The position numbers and the translations under genes are program-made. Source: Robiginitomaculum sp. (GTDB lineage Bacteria; Pseudomonadota; Alphaproteobacteria; Caulobacterales; Maricaulaceae). From it: DNA of 43,860 nucleotides. Positions 35,101-42,819 of this stretch are shown here, piece by piece. The notes under the pieces are model-generated. The model saw only the letters and a program-made list of their open reading frames with translations, had not been told where the DNA came from and ran no database searches. Each line of letters opens with the position of its first letter. Position 1 is the stretch's first letter. The stretch is from the NCBI GenBank assembly GCA_021647375.1, contig JAKIUV010000012.1, positions 1 to 43,860 of the forward strand. Reading direction: 5' to 3'.

Positions 35101-37031
35101 TGTCCCAAGATATGACAGTTGGGCAAAAAGCTTCCCAAAAGGCAATTGCTGAAGTTAAAGCCTATATAGATGCCCAGCGCCAAAAGACTTTGTTGCGGTT
35201 CATCACCTGTGGCAGTGTTGACGACGGAAAATCAACCCTTATTGGGCGGCTGCTTTTTGAGAGTAAACTTTTGTTCGACGACCAGTTGGAGAACCTAAAA
35301 AATGTCTCCAAAAAGCTCGGAACTCAGGGCGACGATATTGATTTTGCCTTACTGGTAGACGGCCTCGCCGCAGAGCGTGAGCAGGGGATTACCATTGATG
35401 TCGCTTATAGGTTTTTCAATACGGAGCAGCGTAAATTCATCGTTATCGACACACCAGGGCACGAACAATACACTCGCAATATGGCCACGGGTGCGTCCCA
35501 AGCCGACCTCGCAGTCCTCATGGTTGATGCCCGCCAAGGCCTGACCACCCAGACAAAACGTCATGCGTATATCGTCCAGGCCTTGGGTGTCAAACATATC
35601 GTTGTCGCCATCAACAAAATGGACCTGGTCGATTATGGCCAAGACAGATTTGACGAATTGGTCGAAAATTTCCGCACATTCAGCCAGAAAATTGACATGG
35701 AAGCTTTCACGGCTATCCCCATGTCGGCACTAAAAGGCGATAATGTTTTGGAAGCTTCCGGGCACATGGATTGGTATACAGGCCCGACCTTGATGCAGCA
35801 TTTAAACACGGTATCTGTAGCCGACGAGGTTGCAGAAAAACCGTTCCGTATGCCCGTACAATGGGTTAACCGCCCTGATCTCGACTTTCGCGGCTTTGCG
35901 GGGCGGGTGGTTTCTGGCTCTCTCAAGGTTGGAGATAAGATCACCTCTATGCCGTCTGGAAAAACCTCCAAGCTAGCGCGCGTCTACACGGTGGACGGTG
36001 ATTTGGACGAAGTACTGGCCGGGCAATCCGTAACTTTGTGCCTAGAGGACGAAATCGATGCTAGTCGCGGTGATATTCTGTGCGCAGGCGACGCAAATTT
36101 ACCGCAACAAAGCGATAATTTCCATGTGAAAATTCTGTGGATGTCCGAGCAAAAACTTAGGGTCGGGCGGACATTCCGTATGAAAATCGGTGCCCATACG
36201 GTCAATGCTTCGGTCACTCAAACCAAACATGTCATCGACGTTAACACCCTGCAGCATATCAGCGCAGAAACTCTGGAACTGAACGAAATCGGCGAATGTA
36301 TAGTACGAACAGAACGCCCAATATGTTTTGAGCCTTACGCAAATAACCGCGAAATGGGCGGGTTTATTCTGATCGACAAAATCACCAACGCCACTATGGC
36401 TATGGGGTTGATTGCAGATGCGCACAGCGGGGCAGACCTCGACCAACGCACCCAAGAACTGACCATAGACCGCGCCGCCCGCGCCGACCAGAAACGCCAA
36501 GTGCCATTAACAGTGTGGTTCACAGGTCTTAAACGCTCCGGTAAAACCTATATCGCCAATGCGCTTGAGCGTAAATTGTTCGCGCGCGGTTGCCACAGTT
36601 TCATCCTCGACCCAGGCAATGTTTTACCGGGCATGAGTGAAGACCTGGACTTTGAAAGTTCGGATCAAATCGAAAACGTCCGCCGGGTCGCCCATATGTC
36701 GAAATTGATGAATGATGCGGGGCTAATCGTTATGACCTGTTTTACTTCGCCGCTTAGTTTCGAGCGCCGCATGGCACGGCGTATTATTGGTACGGAAAAT
36801 TTTCTTGAGATCCACATGGACACGCCCATAGAAATTTCCCTCGCACAAGACAGCCAAGGTTATTTCGAGAAGGCTAGGCGCGGAGAGATTAAGAATGTTG
36901 CCGGTATTGATATGCGGTTCGAACCACCCAAAGCCGCCGACCTAACATTCAGTCTGCGTAAACATTCGCCCGAAGATGCTGCGGATATAATTTTGGCCAA
37001 GCTTACCGAAATGGGCGTGCTGGGCGGGTAG
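35100..37031 (+). CDS. cysNC: CysN-CysC fusion 2 with a degenerate APS kinase domain
   Basis: This is a 643-residue protein. An N-terminal extension of about 30 residues precedes a fully conserved CysN GTPase ('GSVDDGKSTLIGRLL', 'DTPGHEQYTRNMATGAS', 'NKMDLV'). The APS kinase domain keeps a formal P-loop, GLKRSGKT at 476-483, but the APS-binding motif DGDNVR has become DPGNVL (504-509), and the following 'RHGLN' is lost. 'QRDVKGLYAKARAG' of the first copy is 'AQDSQGYFEKARRG' here. The kinase is therefore probably inactive or altered, while APS formation should be intact. Translation overlaps cysD2. A weak terminator follows. Confidence 0.94.
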   Translation: MSQDMTVGQKASQKAIAEVKAYIDAQRQKTLLRFITCGSVDDGKSTLIGRLLFESKLLFDDQLENLKNVSKKLGTQGDDIDFALLVDGLAAEREQGITIDVAYRFFNTEQRKFIVIDTPGHEQYTRNMATGASQADLAVLMVDARQGLTTQTKRHAYIVQALGVKHIVVAINKMDLVDYGQDRFDELVENFRTFSQKIDMEAFTAIPMSALKGDNVLEASGHMDWYTGPTLMQHLNTVSVADEVAEKPFRMPVQWVNRPDLDFRGFAGRVVSGSLKVGDKITSMPSGKTSKLARVYTVDGDLDEVLAGQSVTLCLEDEIDASRGDILCAGDANLPQQSDNFHVKILWMSEQKLRVGRTFRMKIGAHTVNASVTQTKHVIDVNTLQHISAETLELNEIGECIVRTERPICFEPYANNREMGGFILIDKITNATMAMGLIADAHSGADLDQRTQELTIDRAARADQKRQVPLTVWFTGLKRSGKTYIANALERKLFARGCHSFILDPGNVLPGMSEDLDFESSDQIENVRRVAHMSKLMNDAGLIVMTCFTSPLSFERRMARRIIGTENFLEIHMDTPIEISLAQDSQGYFEKARRGEIKNVAGIDMRFEPPKAADLTFSLRKHSPEDAADIILAKLTEMGVLGG

Positions 37032-37036
37032 AACAT

Positions 37037-37085
37037 GCCAGCATTGGCCTTGTTTTTTCACGTAAAACCCGCTATCAGCTTTACG
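37037..37085 (+). terminator. Weak terminator-like and hairpin region after cysNC2
   Basis: GCCA (37037-37040) pairs with TGGC (37045-37048) before a run of six T (37053-37058). A second stem follows, CGTAAA at 37061-37066 with TTTACG at 37080-37085. Both are short. They may reduce transcription into the downstream glycan genes instead of stopping it. Confidence 0.35.
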
Positions 37086-37101
37086 CAACAACGGATATAT
37101 C

Positions 37102-37743
37102 ATGACACAAAAACGAATTGCTATAATTGGCTGTGGCGCACAAGCTAAATATGCCAGCGAGATATTCCATCTCTCGCCCAACCACACCGTCACCCATGTG
37201 TTGTCGCCGGAAAATATAACCGAGCTTGATTGGTTGTCCCATTATCCGGGTGAACATGTAATCGGATATGAACATGTCGCCGATCTAATTGCGAATAAAG
37301 AGATCGACGGCGCGTTGGCTTGCATCGCTAATAAGCAAGAAAAAGCCGAAATATTCGCCAAATATGTAGACGGAAGAACCGAAGCCGTCAGCGCCGTCCA
37401 CCCCAAAGCCGTTATAGCCAGTTCTGCCACATTGGGCGCAGGCGTTATCATCAATGCGGGCGCAGTTATTCAACCCTTGGCCACCATAGGGCGTGGCGCT
37501 ATGATCCATGCCAATGTCATCGTTGAACATGATTGTAAAATCGGAGCGTGGACCAATCTGGCACCGGGTTGCCAACTTGCAGGCTGGGTGCAGGTCGGAG
37601 ATGCGGCGACCATATTTACAGGCGCAAGTGTCGTGCCAACCATAAAAATAGGCAAAAGAGCTATTGTCGGGGCGGGCGCAGCTGTTATACAGGACGTTGA
37701 AGATGATGCGGTAGTGGTCGGAGTTCCCGCCAAGCCATATTAA
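37102..37743 (+). CDS. PglD/NeuD-like sugar acetyltransferase
   Basis: This 213-residue protein has an N-terminal Rossmann-like part with 'IAIIGCGAQAKYASEIF' that binds the nucleotide sugar. A left-handed beta-helix built from hexapeptide repeats follows, from about residue 95. The catalytic histidine is likely in 'IVEHDCKIG'. It ends with the family motif 'VVVGVPAKPY'. It acetylates an amino group of a nucleotide-linked sugar, so it could act after the WbpE-like aminotransferase. It starts 70 bases after cysNC2 and stops 14 bases before the next glycosyltransferase gene. Confidence 0.88.
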   Translation: MTQKRIAIIGCGAQAKYASEIFHLSPNHTVTHVLSPENITELDWLSHYPGEHVIGYEHVADLIANKEIDGALACIANKQEKAEIFAKYVDGRTEAVSAVHPKAVIASSATLGAGVIINAGAVIQPLATIGRGAMIHANVIVEHDCKIGAWTNLAPGCQLAGWVQVGDAATIFTGASVVPTIKIGKRAIVGAGAAVIQDVEDDAVVVGVPAKPY

Positions 37744-37757
37744 GAATAGGGGTAAAT

Positions 37758-38909
37758 ATGGGCTTGCTTGCTGATATATATGTTCTGGCAAACTTGAAAA
37801 TGCAAACAGCCAAAGTCAAGAAAAAGGACGACAGAGCCTTGCGATTTCTGCAAAAAGTGATGTTGAAGTCAGATAGCCTGCAAAAGCTGGCTTTTAAAAA
37901 AGCTCAACAGAAATTGAGCGAACGGTTTTTCAGGTATACTTTTTTTGATAATCGCAAGAAGAGGTTTATGAAGTCTGTAGCAAGGCGAACTAGAACTGAA
38001 CAGGTAGAAATAGTTTTGGCGCATGATCTTAAGGCTGTGAAAGTTGCTCGTAAATTTGCGAAACGCAATAATGCTGTATTTTTCTTTGACCTGGTGGAAT
38101 CAACCTTTTCAAATTTAGCTGGCCTGCAGCCGACCTTTTTTTATAAGAAGAACGCTAAACAGGCTGAACGTATCGCTGCCCAGGCAGACTACATTTTATC
38201 GGGAGATCCATATTTGTCATCAGAGTTCGTTAAGCGGCAGCGAACAAAAATGCCCGTTTTAGTCTTAAATGGTCAGGACGAGGTGGTGGAATCTAGGCGT
38301 GTCATTTCTATAAGAGAGCGTATAGCCGATAATACTAATAGGCCTATTGTTTTATATATTGGTGTAGTTTCTAAACTTCGGGGTATCGAGCAAATTATTG
38401 ATGCTTTTTCTCTTGTTAATACTGATGCTTTGTTAGTTATTATGGGGCCAGGTGGGGATGTCTACAGGGAGGAAATTTTAGCTCAAATTCGATTGCTTGG
38501 TCTTGAAAATAGGGCTTTCGTTCTGGAAGGAGTGCCGGAACGTGATATGGTTCCTGTTAGTGCTACGGCTACTATAGGTATTTCACCAATTCTGTCAGGA
38601 ACTGGAAATGCGGGTTTAGTCTATAACAACAAAATGTTTCAGTATTTGGCTGCGCACTTACCTATACTTACAACGAATTGTCCAGGACCAGGTGGTTTCG
38701 TCAAGGAGCATGAGATTGGGTATGTTTATGAGGAAGCGAATGCAACAGACTTAGCAAAAAAAATAGATCTCGCCTTATCCAAAGATAAGGAGTTTAATTT
38801 AAAAATCCAAAACAATCTGCCGATTGTTGCCAGAAAATATGCGTGGGCAACGCAAGAAAACAACCTTAGGCAACTTATTCGAAGCGCTGAACAACAAATA
38901 CAAAAATGA
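37758..38909 (+). CDS. GT4-like glycosyltransferase
   Basis: This 383-residue GT-B-fold transferase is recognised from the C-terminal domain ('PIVLYIGVVSKLRGIEQIIDAF', 'LEGVPERDM', 'YNNKMFQYLAAHLPILTT'), which contains the nucleotide-sugar binding region of family 4. The N-terminal domain is basic, with many Lys and Arg, and may contact the membrane. The donor and acceptor are unknown. The base composition becomes more AT-rich from here on. It is followed by a second related protein after ten bases. Confidence 0.8.
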   Translation: MGLLADIYVLANLKMQTAKVKKKDDRALRFLQKVMLKSDSLQKLAFKKAQQKLSERFFRYTFFDNRKKRFMKSVARRTRTEQVEIVLAHDLKAVKVARKFAKRNNAVFFFDLVESTFSNLAGLQPTFFYKKNAKQAERIAAQADYILSGDPYLSSEFVKRQRTKMPVLVLNGQDEVVESRRVISIRERIADNTNRPIVLYIGVVSKLRGIEQIIDAFSLVNTDALLVIMGPGGDVYREEILAQIRLLGLENRAFVLEGVPERDMVPVSATATIGISPILSGTGNAGLVYNNKMFQYLAAHLPILTTNCPGPGGFVKEHEIGYVYEEANATDLAKKIDLALSKDKEFNLKIQNNLPIVARKYAWATQENNLRQLIRSAEQQIQK

Positions 38910-38919
38910 TGGTTTAAAA

Positions 38920-40350
38920 ATGGTTTCCAATACACCCAAAACTTCAGATATGCGAACCGTTCGTAAAAGCTTACCTAGGCGTATTGTAAATAAGACTGCC
39001 CGTATCATACGTTTGTTTTTTGGTGTTGTTACTGTTCCCAGTACCGCAAAACTTTTGGAGGATTTTTCCAGAATCACGTATCAAATTGGCGGTAAAAACG
39101 AAAAATGTTTCACACAGCTCAATAATATTAACAATCTCGCAAATGGAAATAGTGGGTTAGTTCCCGAAGTTTTTAACAAAAGAGTGAACGCTTATCTAAC
39201 AACTATGGAAAGAGCATTGGTCGCTCAAAAAAAACAAATAACCTCTCTTGAGAGAGCGAAAAACGCGTTGATCCAATCAGAAGTGTTGTCAGGGCTAGAA
39301 GCCGCCCAATCCGATGCCAGTTCCGGGCAAGTTCCCCATAAAAAAATGGGGACAAGACACAATCTCAAACAAACTCTGGATTTAGTTGATAGTTGCCATA
39401 GTGGTGCCTCTGTTTTAATTTTAAATGTTACTTCTAATCAAGGTATTCTTCTGGCCAGCGCTCTTGAGAGGCTCGAAGGTTACCCTGTTGATTGTCTGGT
39501 ATTAAAGCCGGAACTTGGCCAATGTGGTATTACCCTTCCGTTCCCAGAAAATCCTAGGCAATTATACATGTTCATTGATTGGGCTTATGACAAATACGAA
39601 ATTGTACATACTGTCGGATTTTCTAGTGAAGCAAAATTCCTTTTACTCTACGATGTTTTAACAGAAAGGTTTGGGAACAGGCATCTCATACATTGCCTGA
39701 ATCCTGACGAACGCATTGCTTATTTACACTATATGGCTGATAGAAAAGCCCAAAAAAAACCGTCAGACGCGGATGAAAAAATAGATCACAAATTATTGTT
39801 AAGCTGTATAAACCATGACGGTAATACAGCGTATGATGAAGACCTAATTCCTCTAATTTCCAATAGCATGCCTGTTGGTAAACTGGGTTCTTTTGCCGTA
39901 AATAATTTATTGAAAGTGCTTATAATAGCGGACACTGAATTATGCATGAAAATCGGAAAAGCACTTGCTCATGAAGAGATGGAAGGCTTTAAACTGATTG
40001 TATTGAACAATTTTTTAGTAGGCGGGTATATGGCAGATTTTGATACAGATATTAATTGCTTGATAGATAAGGCGGATATTGTTCTAGATTACTCTCAATC
40101 CCATGAATATGGCAGTCATGGTTTAAGCGCCATGCTTGCAGGTAAAGTTGTTATTTGCTCTGGCGAAAATACAGGAGACCCAATAATAAAATCCAGTGTT
40201 GAAGATCTGGTGAATGTGGTGCGCAGTATGTTGGAGGAACCACAAAGCCTGGAGAGGTTAAGGTTTGATATTTTGGAATATGCCATAGCCCGACATGATC
40301 CCGAGACAACGGTAAGAAAATTGCGGCTTATATATAATTCTATCGATTAG
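38920..40350 (+). CDS. Glycosyltransferase-like protein, family uncertain
   Basis: This 476-residue protein counts from ATG 38920, ten bases after the previous stop. The open frame continues upstream to 38824, inside the preceding gene, which is less likely. Residues 1-110 are basic and helical with a coiled-coil-like stretch. The rest looks like a divergent GT-B fold: 'LLASALERLEGYPVDCLVLK' in the first half and 'KADIVLDYSQSHEYGSHGLSAMLAGKVVICS' in the second, the place of the donor-binding site. The family's usual E-x7-E pattern is not obvious. Function inferred only from fold impression and context. Confidence 0.6.
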   Translation: MVSNTPKTSDMRTVRKSLPRRIVNKTARIIRLFFGVVTVPSTAKLLEDFSRITYQIGGKNEKCFTQLNNINNLANGNSGLVPEVFNKRVNAYLTTMERALVAQKKQITSLERAKNALIQSEVLSGLEAAQSDASSGQVPHKKMGTRHNLKQTLDLVDSCHSGASVLILNVTSNQGILLASALERLEGYPVDCLVLKPELGQCGITLPFPENPRQLYMFIDWAYDKYEIVHTVGFSSEAKFLLLYDVLTERFGNRHLIHCLNPDERIAYLHYMADRKAQKKPSDADEKIDHKLLLSCINHDGNTAYDEDLIPLISNSMPVGKLGSFAVNNLLKVLIIADTELCMKIGKALAHEEMEGFKLIVLNNFLVGGYMADFDTDINCLIDKADIVLDYSQSHEYGSHGLSAMLAGKVVICSGENTGDPIIKSSVEDLVNVVRSMLEEPQSLERLRFDILEYAIARHDPETTVRKLRLIYNSID

Positions 40351-40370
40351 CGACATGGGAAAAGATGTCG
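40351..40370 (+). terminator. Weak hairpin after the glycosyltransferase-like gene
   Basis: CGACAT at 40351-40356 pairs with ATGTCG at 40365-40370 over eight bases, followed by only TTT. It is a weak terminator at best. Confidence 0.35.
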
Positions 40371-40404
40371 TTTAGTGGATATAATGATATTTTTTTCTTG
40401 CATT

Positions 40405-40452
40405 ATAAGGGATAGGGTGTATTTCTAAATAAGGGATAAGGTGTACTGCTAA
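40405..40452 (+). repeat. Tandem duplication of a 24-base unit
   Basis: Units at 40405-40428 and 40429-40452 agree at 21 of 24 positions and directly abut. They lie just upstream of the small coiled-coil gene and contain GGGATA/GGTGTA elements. The role is unknown. Confidence 0.6.
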
Positions 40453-40475
40453 AGAACGCAAAATAAGAGAATGTT

Positions 40476-40661
40476 ATGGTTAATAATGTTAAGAAGCAAT
40501 CATTAGAAAGTCTTCGTAAGCAGTTGGAGGAAGCAGAGGTTCGTGCGCAACTTGCTGAATCTCGCATGCGAATCTCGAGTGCAAATTTTCAGGCAAAGCG
40601 CGCACGTATGCTTTCTGAAGCAATGACCAATAAAAACATTATGGACTTTATCCGGATGTAG
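40476..40661 (+). CDS. Small coiled-coil protein, unknown
   Basis: This 61-residue protein, 'SLESLRKQLEEAEVRAQLAESRM' and onward, has the heptad pattern of a coiled coil through residues 8-45 and a short tail. AGAGA precedes the ATG at about ten bases. No homologue is recognised. It sits between glycan genes in AT-rich DNA. It may be a real small gene; its length gives limited coding evidence. Confidence 0.5.
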   Translation: MVNNVKKQSLESLRKQLEEAEVRAQLAESRMRISSANFQAKRARMLSEAMTNKNIMDFIRM

Positions 40662-40687
40662 ATTGCTCGTGTAGCAGGTCGAACTAG

Positions 40688-40972
40688 ATGAAGAAAAAAG
40701 CCTCCATTGTTAGCTTCAAGTTAGTTGAACATCATCCTAGAATAAACCGAATTGCCAATGCTTTCGTAAAAGAGGGCTATGATGTTGTTGTCTATGGATT
40801 GGGGTGGCAAGAGGGCGAATTTACCAATGAGAACGGGGTGAAGTTTGTTCTGTTCAAGAACGATTTTGTTATGTCAGAATTTTTGAAGTCTAGTTACATG
40901 GTTTTACCAAAATTAATAAAATTGGCAGCTGGTTTGTTCATTTTGACTTACTGTAAAATCCGAAAAATTTGA
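40688..40972 (+). pseudogene. N-terminal fragment of a GT4 glycosyltransferase
   Basis: The 94 residues match the start of a GT4 N-terminal domain: 'KASIVSFKLVEHHPRINRIANAFVKEGYDVVVYGLGW' is a typical first beta-alpha-beta unit with the 'DPRv'-like position. The protein stops at 40972 after a hydrophobic stretch. The donor-binding C-terminal domain is missing, so no activity is expected. The next gene begins over its stop codon. It is probably a truncated remnant, although the short frame may still be translated. Confidence 0.6.
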
Positions 40973-40977
40973 TTTAT

Positions 40978-42756
40978 ATGGGATTTCGCGTTCAAATATC
41001 GCGCTTTCGTGAATTTTTGAGCGTGGCCGTTTTTATCTTCCGTAATGGTTTTAAAGCTAGTCCCGCAGGGGCGCTTCTGAGTGTATTCTTCGATAGTCTA
41101 TCTTTTATATTTCTGGTTGGCGCGGCGTTGTCGTTGATTACATTTCAGCCTAATGCGCATACGCAGATACCTGATTTCCTCAAGGCTTACGTAAATCAGG
41201 ACAATATATTTCTGCTGGGATGTACGGGATTGATACTATCACTCTTATTGAACGCAATATTTAAGTTCTTGTCGAGCATTGTGGTCAATAAGTCTTTACC
41301 TGCAATAGAGAGCTATTTTTATAAAATCACTGCAGAAAAGATAGCACAATCAAAATTAAATGACCTAGTCAAACTTCACATAAATTATGACGATTTTTTA
41401 CTGCGCGAACTAAATATCAATTCACGCTTTGCAATGATGGTTTATCGTGGCCTGATTTCAGTCACATTTCCAATGATATCATTAATAATACTCTTCCCAT
41501 TACTTTTGTTATCAAGCTTAATTGCAACGCTTATGTTAATTGGAGTTTTCATAGCGGTTTTACCCGTTTATTATCTGATTAACAAGCGTAGCAATCGCGT
41601 TACATTGGACATTGATACAACGAATTTGCTGGTTAGTAATTCTAGGCGCCAATCATCGCGAAAAATCATTGACCCAAATTTTGACGTGGCTGATCTTAAA
41701 GCCGCTATGTCAAATGCACTGCAGGATGGGAACCGGGATGTCCGTAAGTACTTTCACTTATACGGGGAGAGGTTTACATTGGCGCAGGGGACGTCTTTGA
41801 CCAATTCTTTGGTGCTTATTTTAGCCATCGCAATATTAGGCGTTATGACTTTTTGGGATACCGGGTCCTTGAAGTTAGATGTTGCGAAGTTTGTCACTAT
41901 ACTGATTGTGCTCAGGCAAGTTCATACTGTGATTGGACGTGGATTCATAGCGGTAAACATCATGAGTCGTTTCTATTTTAAATTATTAAAACTAAGTAAA
42001 ATTTATAAACTGGCTTCCGAGGACAACGCCAATACCCCTGCAGGGAAACTTCTGCCAAGCAAGGGCTTTAAGTTTACCAATTTGAGCACTAAAGAGCCTG
42101 TTGTTGTGGACTGTTTCGATAATCGGGCAGTTCTATTCTATGATAGATTCGAGTTAACAAGGTTCACAATTGTTAGGACTTATCCACCCAATAATCTCCC
42201 TTTGCAGATTGAATTATCCCGTAAAAAAGTCTGTGTGATTAAGGAGCTAATATCAGGCTTCACCTTTACAGCTGATGATAGTAACGCGTGCAAAAAACAG
42301 GTAAACAAATATATAGATGTTATTGCGTTATTGGTGTCACAAAATGACATATACCGGCAGTGGGACAGCCAGCAGGATGACCTCGCCAGCGCATTTGTAA
42401 AGTCGGTCATGGGTGTTCAAAGGTACGTGTTGCCACGACACATCAAAATCATAGAAAAAGTTATTGGCCTTGTACAAGCAATTAAAAATACTACGTCAGA
42501 GATAGTATTATTGGACGCTCGTGTTTTCCTTCAATTTGGGGGGGAGAAACATGATGTGGTTTTGGAGATGTTAGAGGCTGAAATTGACAAGGTTGTAATT
42601 ATCAAGTTGAACAACGCGAACTATAATTTTTCTCAAGACAGGTTCGTTGTCGTAGGCGGCATAGGTGAGGCTGAAGGCATAATAAGGTATGGTGAGTTAC
42701 CCAGTTTAATTGTAGGGGATAAGCAACCTGTAGAGGATGATGAATACGAATTTTAG
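40978..42756 (+). CDS. ABC-exporter-like membrane protein with a degenerate ATPase domain
   Basis: This 592-residue protein counts from ATG 40978; TTG 40969 overlaps the previous stop and is an alternative. The first 330 residues have about six membrane spans in the arrangement of ABC exporters ('GALLSVFFDSLSFIFLVGAALS', 'MISLIILFPLLLLSSLIATLML'). The C-terminal 250 residues lie where the nucleotide-binding domain belongs, but no Walker A is present. The Walker B-like segment reads 'EIVLLDARVFL' (D513) in place of 'LLLDEPT', and no LSGGQ is seen. ATP hydrolysis is unlikely. It may act as a pseudo-transporter, a partner half, or be decaying. Confidence 0.7.
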   Translation: MGFRVQISRFREFLSVAVFIFRNGFKASPAGALLSVFFDSLSFIFLVGAALSLITFQPNAHTQIPDFLKAYVNQDNIFLLGCTGLILSLLLNAIFKFLSSIVVNKSLPAIESYFYKITAEKIAQSKLNDLVKLHINYDDFLLRELNINSRFAMMVYRGLISVTFPMISLIILFPLLLLSSLIATLMLIGVFIAVLPVYYLINKRSNRVTLDIDTTNLLVSNSRRQSSRKIIDPNFDVADLKAAMSNALQDGNRDVRKYFHLYGERFTLAQGTSLTNSLVLILAIAILGVMTFWDTGSLKLDVAKFVTILIVLRQVHTVIGRGFIAVNIMSRFYFKLLKLSKIYKLASEDNANTPAGKLLPSKGFKFTNLSTKEPVVVDCFDNRAVLFYDRFELTRFTIVRTYPPNNLPLQIELSRKKVCVIKELISGFTFTADDSNACKKQVNKYIDVIALLVSQNDIYRQWDSQQDDLASAFVKSVMGVQRYVLPRHIKIIEKVIGLVQAIKNTTSEIVLLDARVFLQFGGEKHDVVLEMLEAEIDKVVIIKLNNANYNFSQDRFVVVGGIGEAEGIIRYGELPSLIVGDKQPVEDDEYEF

Positions 42757-42819
42757 AGCATGATACCCGGAGGCCACTTTGAGGATCAATTGTCGGTTCG
42801 GGATTTTTGGTTAAGTTGA

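Noticed and set aside
37102..37743. PglD-like gene as a serine acetyltransferase (cysE) of the cysteine pathway
   Set aside because: The N-terminal Rossmann-like part and ending match sugar acetyltransferases; CysE has a helical N-terminal domain.
40351..40475. CRISPR-like array
   Set aside because: There are only two abutting units with no spacer between them, and no cas gene in the window.
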